From Kofleriaceae bacterium (lineage in GTDB: Bacteria > Myxococcota_A > Polyangia > Haliangiales > Haliangiaceae), in contig JAHEAK010000338.1 in assembly GCA_024642805.1 (NCBI GenBank), forward strand, positions 1 to 6,072: a stretch of DNA of 6,072 nt, read 5' to 3'. Both the position numbers and the translations under genes were made by a program. Positions 1 through 4,666 of this stretch are shown here, in pieces. Positions within the stretch are counted from its first letter, which is position 1, and the number at the start of each line of letters is the position of its first letter. Under the pieces are notes generated by a model, which saw only the letters and a program-made list of their open reading frames with translations, did not search any database and was not told the DNA's origin.

Positions 1-538
1 CATTCGCCTGGGCGCCGATAAGCTCTTGGTGATCTCTCTGCGCCACAAGGCCACGCAGACCAACGAGGCCGTGCGCGCGGTGAGCCATGAAGCCAACGTG
101 CCCAAGCCGCTCTACCTGCTCGGCAAGGCGCTCAACGCACTCTTGCTCGATCCGACCGAGTACGACCTCGAGCGCATGGAACGCATCAACTCGATTCTCG
201 ATGCCGGTGAGCGCGCCTACGGGCCCGACTTTGCGCGCACGATTTCGACCGTCGATCGCGCCAACCATCCTCTGCGCCGCCTGCAAGCGGTACACATCCA
301 ACCCTCGGTCGATATCGGTGTCATCGCCGCCGACTTGCTGGCCCGCGGACGACCGCACCTGAGCAGCAAGGTGGCGCGCGGCATCATGATGCGCATGGCT
401 CGCAACGAAGCCAGCGACGAAGCCGACATGCTCTCCTACTTGCTCTTCGACGGCGAGTTCGCCAGGCAGCTGCTCGAGCTTGGCTATGAAGACGCCCAGG
501 CGCAAGAAGACGAGCTTTTAGAAGTTTTCGGAGAATGA
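1..538 (+). CDS. Patatin-like phospholipase, C-terminal part (5' end outside window)
   Basis: The reading frame is open to the left edge (first whole codon at 2) and ends at TGA 536-538, so only the last ~178 residues are present. The first residues, IRLGADKLLVISLRH, match the beta strand that follows the catalytic Asp (DGG/DGA motif) in patatin-like phospholipases. The remainder, including LYLLGKALNALLLDPTEYDL, resembles the helical C-terminal region of bacterial patatin-family proteins. The family are Ser-Asp dyad lipid acyl hydrolases; the GXSXG serine and catalytic Asp would lie upstream and cannot be checked. The end is acidic (EDAQAQEDELLEVFGE). It lies 38 bp upstream of the SDR gene on the same strand, so co-transcription is plausible. 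The TTG at 26 is internal, not the true start. The family call is from pattern recognition and I am fairly confident; substrate unknown. Confidence 0.8.
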   Translation, partial: IRLGADKLLVISLRHKATQTNEAVRAVSHEANVPKPLYLLGKALNALLLDPTEYDLERMERINSILDAGERAYGPDFARTISTVDRANHPLRRLQAVHIQPSVDIGVIAADLLARGRPHLSSKVARGIMMRMARNEASDEADMLSYLLFDGEFARQLLELGYEDAQAQEDELLEVFGE

Positions 539-576
539 TGCTGTAGCGCGGCGTTATCGCCCAAACCAAGACGGTC

Positions 577-1512
577 ATGAAGATAGCCTTTCTGGGAGAT
601 TCTCGCTTTATCGGCGTGTCGGCCGCCGAGGCCGCCGTCCGCGCGGGCCACCAGGTGACGGTGCTGCATTCCGGGAAGTACCCGCCGCCCGAGATCGATG
701 CCGACTATCGCGTCGCCGCTCTGGGTGATCCGGTGGCCTTGCGGGCCGTGCTCAGCGCGCTTGACGCCGATGTCGTGATCGATAGTTTTGCGATGACCAG
801 GTTGGGTGCGGAGCGAGCCTGTAGCGCTGCGGCGGGCGTGGTTGGGCGCGTGATCGTGCTCTCTAGCCAGGATGTCTACGCGCAGTTTGGTCACCTGCTT
901 GGTCATCCCGTTCCGCGCATCGAGGCCAGCGTGCACGAGAGCGCAGCCCTGACCGTGCCCTTTCCCTTTCGCGGCGTCGGCGCGCACGCCGGTGGCAAGG
1001 ACTACGACAAGAAGCTCGTCGAAGACGTCTATACCGCTGCGGCGGGAGAGTTCGATAGTGTGCGTGTGCTGCGCTTGCCAGCCGTCTACGGCCATCGCGA
1101 CACCAAGCGACGCTTTGCCTGGATCGTCGATCGCTTCGATAGCGGCGAGACCAAGGTACCCCGCCAGGGCGGCACCTGGCGCTGGACCCATGGCTATGTC
1201 TGTGACATGGCCGCGTTCATCATCGCCGCCGCCGAGGACAGTCAAGCCGGTCTGGCGATCTACAATCTAGGCGACAGAGAAACACCTAGCATGAGCGAGT
1301 GGGTCGAGCGCATCGCGGCGCGCATGCAGATCGAGATGCACTGGCAGGAGGTCGCGGGTCTCCCCGAAGATCTGCACTACCTCGGACCGATGGCGTGCGA
1401 TTTCGTCGCCAACAGCGAGCGCGCCTGGCAGCGCTATGCCGTCGAGGACACGCCGTGGGACGCGCGCCTGGACGACATGATCGCGTGGTTGCGCACGAGC
1501 CGAGATGACTGA
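577..1512 (+). CDS. NAD-dependent epimerase/dehydratase-like (extended/atypical SDR) protein
   Basis: A 311-residue protein with a Rossmann start: MKIAFLGDSRFIG at residues 1-13 fits the SDR nucleotide-binding loop, but the usual third Gly of GxxGFIG is Arg10. Other extended-SDR landmarks are LSSQDVY (95-101), a YDK segment at 143-145 instead of the canonical YxxxK, LPAVYGHRD (167-175), WTHGYVCDMAAFI (203-215) and YNLGDRETPSMSEWV (229-243). The length is normal for the family. Members act on NAD(P)-bound nucleotide sugars or similar substrates, but the altered Gly loop and active-site spacing suggest an atypical SDR, and the substrate cannot be named. It is cytosolic with no signal peptide. 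No strong Shine-Dalgarno precedes ATG 577. Its stop overlaps the next start by 8 nt (1505-1512), implying translational coupling to the PDZ-hydrolase. Confidence 0.85.
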   Translation: MKIAFLGDSRFIGVSAAEAAVRAGHQVTVLHSGKYPPPEIDADYRVAALGDPVALRAVLSALDADVVIDSFAMTRLGAERACSAAAGVVGRVIVLSSQDVYAQFGHLLGHPVPRIEASVHESAALTVPFPFRGVGAHAGGKDYDKKLVEDVYTAAAGEFDSVRVLRLPAVYGHRDTKRRFAWIVDRFDSGETKVPRQGGTWRWTHGYVCDMAAFIIAAAEDSQAGLAIYNLGDRETPSMSEWVERIAARMQIEMHWQEVAGLPEDLHYLGPMACDFVANSERAWQRYAVEDTPWDARLDDMIAWLRTSRDD

Positions 1513-2683
1513 CCCACTCGCGCGTAGGGCCTACCTGGGTGCGCAGCTTGGGCCCGATACTCTCGCCTTTCCCGGGCGTGGCATGTGCATTGTCGGGGTC
1601 GAGCCAGACTCGATGGCGGCGGAGGCCGAACTCCTCGCTGGCGATGTGATCCTCAGCCTCGCCGGCCAGAGCGTGTCGTCTCTGTGTGCGCTAGGCGTCG
1701 CGCTGCGCTGCGCGGGGAAGCAAGCGCAGACGCAACTCGTCGTTGAGCGCGATGGCCGGCCCATGACACGAGATGTGCGTGTGCAGCTTCTCCCACGCGA
1801 GCACATGGCCGGCAGCGAGCTCCTTTATGGAGAGGTCGCGGCACGTGGCGCGCGTCTGCGCAGCATCTTGAGCGTGCCCTCCGAGCAGCCGCCCTGTGCC
1901 GCTGTCTTGCTCGTGCAAGGCATCTCCTGCGAGTCGATCGACTGGGCTGCCAGCCCCGATGAGCCCATGGCTTGCCTGGTTCAGGGCTGGGCACAGGCCG
2001 GTCTCATGACCATGCGCGTCGACAAGCGCGGCGTCGGCGACAGCGAGGGCTCGCCGTGTGCGTCGGCAGATTTCGTCACCGAGCTGAGCGATGTGCGCGC
2101 CGCCCTGGCCGAGCTCCTTGCGCACCCCGCGCGACAATCGGCACCGGTCGTTCTCTTTGGACACAGCGTCGGTGGCATGATCGCTCCCATGCTCGCCGCC
2201 CGAGCACCTGTGCGCGGCATGATGATCTACGGCAGCTCGACAGCCAACTGGCTCGACTGCGTGAGCGCAAGTACAGAGCGACAACTGCGCATGCAGGGGA
2301 TCGATGACGACGAGCTTGCCAAGATCCTGGCCACGCTGCGTGCGCGCGTTCTGCAAGAAGGACTCAACGGTCGCAGCGCCGCTTATCATCGCCAGCTGCA
2401 AAGCCTCGATCTTCGAGAGATCTGGGGGCAGGTTCGAGACACGCCGACCCTGGTCTTGTGCGGGCAATACGACTGGGTGCTCAGTCGGGAGGAGCAGGTG
2501 AGCATCGCCAACATCGTCGGCCCCTCGAGCGTCGTCGATCTAAGCGGCCTCGATCACATGCTCGGTTTTCACGCCAACCAGGAGCACAGCCTCAGCAACT
2601 ACGGCCACGGCCAGTACCGCCGAGAGCTGCTCGACAAGAGTCTTGAGTGGATGCGTGAGCTTGGCGTATGCTGCCGAGCATGA
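1505..2683 (+). CDS. PDZ-domain / alpha/beta-hydrolase fusion protein
   Basis: A 392-residue protein with two domains. Residues ~10-95 look like a PDZ domain: YLGAQLG, then GMCIVGVEPDSMAAEAELLAGDVILSLAGQ, typical of the HtrA/CtpA-type carboxylate-loop and strand region. Residues ~115-385 are an alpha/beta-hydrolase: VQGISCESIDW (138-147, oxyanion region), DKRGVGDSEG (173-182), nucleophile elbow GHSVGG with Ser221, acid Asp323 in GQYDWV, and His351 in GLDHML. The complete triad predicts an active serine esterase, lipase or peptidase, possibly of the prolyl-oligopeptidase-like dienelactone-hydrolase group; substrate unknown. No signal peptide or membrane helix is visible, so the PDZ domain is probably cytosolic, whereas bacterial PDZ domains are usually periplasmic. 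ATG 1505 overlaps the SDR stop by 8 nt, and the TGA at 2681-2683 overlaps the next ATG (ATGA). Confidence 0.85.
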   Translation: MTDPLARRAYLGAQLGPDTLAFPGRGMCIVGVEPDSMAAEAELLAGDVILSLAGQSVSSLCALGVALRCAGKQAQTQLVVERDGRPMTRDVRVQLLPREHMAGSELLYGEVAARGARLRSILSVPSEQPPCAAVLLVQGISCESIDWAASPDEPMACLVQGWAQAGLMTMRVDKRGVGDSEGSPCASADFVTELSDVRAALAELLAHPARQSAPVVLFGHSVGGMIAPMLAARAPVRGMMIYGSSTANWLDCVSASTERQLRMQGIDDDELAKILATLRARVLQEGLNGRSAAYHRQLQSLDLREIWGQVRDTPTLVLCGQYDWVLSREEQVSIANIVGPSSVVDLSGLDHMLGFHANQEHSLSNYGHGQYRRELLDKSLEWMRELGVCCRA

Positions 2684-3090
2684 GTTCTCTGCATCCTTGT
2701 CAGCACTGCCAGCGACACATCCGCGCCAGTGAGAGCGCATGTCCCTTCTGCAGTGCCCGAGTGGGCTCGCGGCCGCTTGCCAAGGCCGCGCTTCTGGCCA
2801 CCGCTCTGGCGGGCGCATCGACCTTGGGCTGTGCAGACAAGAAGAGCGAGCCCGCGCAAATTCCCACCAGCGTGCCAGTAACGGCACCGGTCTCTGATGC
2901 GATGAGCGCGACGCCTGCGGACGCCGCCGTGGCCATCGCCGATGCGGGCGCGCCCGACAGCGGGGTACCGGATGCCGCCGTGGCCAAGAAGAAGAAAAAG
3001 AAGCACGAGGTCCTCAAGGTAGAGGAGCCACAGCGCGTCCTGCCGCCCATGCCTTACGGCGCGCCACCGGCCCGTCGTCGCCTGGTCTAG
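2680..3090 (+). CDS. Small zinc-ribbon protein with hydrophobic segment, Ala/Asp-rich linker and Lys run
   Basis: A 136-residue protein starting at ATG 2680, which overlaps the upstream TGA as ATGA. A second in-frame ATG at 2668 would add four residues but breaks this coupling. The N-terminus holds two knuckles, C7xxC10 and C21xxC24 (PCQHCQRHIRASESACPFC), an evident zinc ribbon. Residues ~34-50 (AKAALLATALAGASTLG) form one hydrophobic segment ending at Cys51. It resembles a lipoprotein signal, but Thr at -3 (TLGC) is a poor lipobox and the segment is preceded by the zinc ribbon, so it may be a membrane anchor. Then follow a Pro/Ala/Asp linker with DAAVA twice (81-85, 98-102), six Lys (103-108) and a tail PPMPYGAPP. 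I recognise this architecture from uncharacterised myxobacterial proteins, but no function is known to me. Confidence 0.75.
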   Translation: MSSLHPCQHCQRHIRASESACPFCSARVGSRPLAKAALLATALAGASTLGCADKKSEPAQIPTSVPVTAPVSDAMSATPADAAVAIADAGAPDSGVPDAAVAKKKKKKHEVLKVEEPQRVLPPMPYGAPPARRRLV

Positions 3091-3142
3091 GCCTCTTCGG
3101 GCTTCGCTGACTCGCCTGGCCCAGGCCTCTTCGCGCTTCGCT
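3079..3142. repeat. Imperfect direct repeat, two 30-bp copies, in convergent intergenic region
   Basis: Copies at 3079-3108 and 3113-3142 match at 27 of 30 positions (34-bp period), both containing aggcctcttcg and gcttcgct. The first copy includes the TAG stop of the zinc-ribbon gene (3088-3090), while the second copy has CAG there. The palindrome gcctgg-c-ccaggc sits at 3114-3126. TAGGCCTC at 3088-3095 also recurs inverted at 3183-3190, carrying the stop of the opposing radical SAM gene. There is no T-rich hairpin, so I do not call a terminator here, although the region separates two convergent genes. It may be a local duplication or a dispersed genomic repeat. Confidence 0.7.
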
Positions 3143-3187
3143 ACAACCCCGGCCAGTAAGAGTTACTCGTAGCGTCGAGAATGAGGC

Positions 3188-4417
3188 CTACAGATCTTCG
3201 ACGAGGATCTCGAAGCGACCGTTGTCGAAGGGCACGCCCGGTGCCTTGCTGACCTGCACCAGACGCTCGCGCTTGCCCATGCGCTGAAACTCCAGGGCGC
3301 GATGATGGCACATGGGATTGTTGCCGGGTTTGCCCAGCAGAGACTCGCCCGTCCAGGTGCAGCCGCCCTTGCAGACCTCGGCGTAGTAACAGCCTGCGCA
3401 ATAGCCCCACAGCTCCTCGCTGCCGCGCTCGCGGTTGTAGCGCAAGCGCTCGGATCGCTCCCAAATCTCTCGCAGTGAGTGATCGCGGATGTTGCCGCCG
3501 CCCCAGGTCGCCGTCGATAGCGAAGGACAGCCCTTGATCGTGCCATCGGCCTCTACCCCTAGGCCGCCGCGACCCGCACTGCAGTGGCCGGTGTGCCCTG
3601 CCGAGGTCGAGCCGCGCAACTTTCCCTCATAGGGCCCAAAGTAGCCCAGGTTGTTGCCAGGCCAGAGCACGACGTCCGCGTCCCGACAGCGATCGGCGAG
3701 CCTATCGACCATGGGAAAGAGCTCGAGTAGATCGTAGGGCTGTAAGATAAGTTCTGGTTCGTCGGCGGCGCGCCCATTGGCCACCGTGATTTGCAACTGC
3801 CAGCTGTGGGCGCCGTGCTCGATCAGGCTTTCGAGAATGGCGGGCAGCTCCGGCATGCTCAGGCGATTGATCTGCGAATTGACCGAGACGCCAACGCCGG
3901 CCGCGCGCAGATGGCGCATGGCTTCGAGAGCGGCGGCGTGCGAGCCCTGTGCTCCGCGCAGAGCATCGTGAGTGGCCTGTAGGCCATCGATGGACACGCT
4001 AGCACTTTCGAGGCCCGCCTCGGCGGCCATGCGCGCGCGTTCCGCATTCATGCCGCGGCCACCCGTGGTCATGATCGGGCTCATGCCGCGCTCGGCAATG
4101 CGAGCAATGAGCTGGCACCAATCTGCGCGCAGGTAGGCCTCGCCACCGATCAGGGCCACCTCGAGGACGCCAAGCTCCGCGAATTGATCGATGAGATCCA
4201 AACACTCGGCCGTACTGAGCTCGTCGGGGCGCGCACGTCCTGCGCGCGAACCACAGTGACGGCACCCCAGATCACATGCGAGCGTGATCTCGAAGACCGC
4301 AAGCGTGGGACGAGTGGCCTTGTCGATGTCACGGGCGCTGGCCAAGAGGGGCAGGTTGCGCACGGCGACCGGGGCGTCGGGTGCAATCGGCAAGCGCCGC
4401 TTGGCTCGAAGGCTCAC
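3188..4417 (-). CDS. Radical SAM/SPASM enzyme, predicted RiPP maturase
   Basis: A 409-residue protein starting at GTG 4417 (minus strand). The radical SAM core has the CxxxCxxC cluster motif at C48, C52, C55 (LACDLGCRHC), GGE at 91-93 in strand beta2 (LIGGEAYLR), and SVSIDG at 140-145. The C-terminal SPASM domain has the full seven-Cys set: C279, C297, then CX2CX5CX3C at C340/343/349/353, and C370, so two auxiliary [4Fe-4S] clusters are expected. Such enzymes reductively cleave SAM and usually modify ribosomal peptides. The ~37 residues before the core are too short for an RRE domain, so peptide recognition is not obvious. It overlaps the upstream repeat-peptide ORF by GTGA and has a good SD (GGGAAGG at 4430-4424) inside it. 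The sequence recalls the family named for Y-X(10)-GDL/GDL-motif peptides (segment PGNNLGYFGPYE, 253-264), but this is from memory and unverified. Confidence 0.93.
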   Translation of the reverse strand: MSLRAKRRLPIAPDAPVAVRNLPLLASARDIDKATRPTLAVFEITLACDLGCRHCGSRAGRARPDELSTAECLDLIDQFAELGVLEVALIGGEAYLRADWCQLIARIAERGMSPIMTTGGRGMNAERARMAAEAGLESASVSIDGLQATHDALRGAQGSHAAALEAMRHLRAAGVGVSVNSQINRLSMPELPAILESLIEHGAHSWQLQITVANGRAADEPELILQPYDLLELFPMVDRLADRCRDADVVLWPGNNLGYFGPYEGKLRGSTSAGHTGHCSAGRGGLGVEADGTIKGCPSLSTATWGGGNIRDHSLREIWERSERLRYNRERGSEELWGYCAGCYYAEVCKGGCTWTGESLLGKPGNNPMCHHRALEFQRMGKRERLVQVSKAPGVPFDNGRFEILVEDL

Positions 4418-4536
4418 CGTGTGCCTTCCCTTCCGACCGAGCGCTGGGTCAAGTCTTGGCTCAGGTCTTGGGTCAGGTCTTGGGTCAGGTCTTGGGTTAC
4501 GACTTTGCTCAGGTCTTGGGTCACGTCATCCCTCAT
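4414..4536 (-). CDS. Candidate RiPP precursor: 40-residue TQDL-repeat peptide
   Basis: The minus-strand ORF runs from ATG 4536-4534 to TGA 4416-4414 and encodes 40 residues. After Met it reads entirely in four-residue units: RDDV (2-5), TQDL (6-9), SKVV (10-13), TQDL at 14-17, 18-21 and 22-25, SQDL (26-29), TQRS (30-33), then VGREGTR. GGGAG lies 10 nt before the ATG and an in-frame TAG at 4563-4561 closes the frame upstream. The TGA overlaps the radical SAM GTG start by 4 nt, the usual layout for a coupled precursor/maturase pair. One repeat uses TTG instead of CTG, a synonymous change. The maturase frame has no start codon across the repeats and hits TGA at 4528-4526, and the third frame has a stop in most repeats, so this frame is favoured. 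There is no Cys, aromatic or His residue. Function as a modified peptide is inferred. It could alternatively be a leader ORF or a chance minisatellite reading. Confidence 0.75.
   Translation of the reverse strand: MRDDVTQDLSKVVTQDLTQDLTQDLSQDLTQRSVGREGTR
4424..4430 (-). promoter_or_regulatory. Ribosome binding site of the radical SAM gene, inside the peptide ORF
   Basis: GGGAAGG on the minus strand lies 6 nt before GTG 4417, within the last codons of the repeat peptide. It decides the GTG start of the maturase and fits translational coupling through the GTGA overlap. Confidence 0.55.
4449..4520. repeat. Tandem 12-bp repeat coding for the TQDL units
   Basis: On the plus strand the unit is tcaggtcttggg. 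Exact copies are at 4461-4472, 4473-4484, 4485-4496 and 4509-4520. A diverged copy (tcaagtcttggc) is at 4449-4460 and a degenerate unit (ttacgactttgc) at 4497-4508. The next 12 bp (tcacgtcatccc, 4521-4532) keep a trace of the period. Because 12 is a multiple of three, copy gain or loss would add or remove whole TQDL units without a frameshift. Confidence 0.92.
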
Positions 4537-4666
4537 GTCTTGCTGACTCCCGAGGTCTCGCTAAGCGCGCGTGGACACAGTGCCGCTAGCGCTCTTGCAC
4601 CAGGTGTACTCGACTTTGCAGCGTTTGTCGTTGAGATGGCCGCCGAGCACCCATAGAGTCGCAGCC
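4537..4666. promoter_or_regulatory. Divergent intergenic region between peptide/maturase operon and copper monooxygenase
   Basis: These 130 bp lie between two divergent start codons and must hold the promoters for both directions. I see no convincing -35/-10 pair on either strand. TTGAGA (4631-4636) with ATAGAG about 16 nt later is a weak sigma-70-like candidate for the plus-strand gene. No clear operator palindrome is visible. Confidence 0.4.
4547..4551 (-). promoter_or_regulatory. Ribosome binding site of the TQDL-repeat peptide
   Basis: GGGAG on the minus strand is followed by a 10-nt spacer and then ATG 4536. Few other genes in this window have a recognisable Shine-Dalgarno, so this supports translation of the short ORF and selects its ATG over the downstream in-frame GTG at 4524. 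Confidence 0.6.

Noticed and set aside
484..1245. 253-codon minus-strand open frame opposite the SDR gene.
   Set aside because: Antisense shadow. The SDR motifs are on the plus strand and the antisense translation has no family features.
1691..2467. 258-codon minus-strand open frame opposite the PDZ-hydrolase.
   Set aside because: Antisense shadow of a frame with a complete catalytic triad.
4449..4532. CRISPR array or iteron-type replication origin suggested by tandem repeats.
   Set aside because: Units are 12 bp and directly adjacent with no spacers, and they fit one coding frame overlapping the maturase start. No replication gene is nearby.
4284..4589. Plus-strand frames across the 12-bp repeat giving SGLG- or QVLG-type repeats.
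   Set aside because: Any frame through a 12-bp repeat is repetitive. These frames are antisense to the radical SAM start and have no RBS or partner gene, unlike the minus-strand TQDL frame.
4571..4666. Upstream GTG 4571 as the monooxygenase start (478 residues).
   Set aside because: It would place 32 residues before a clear lipoprotein signal peptide and lipobox. ATG 4667 explains the export signal.
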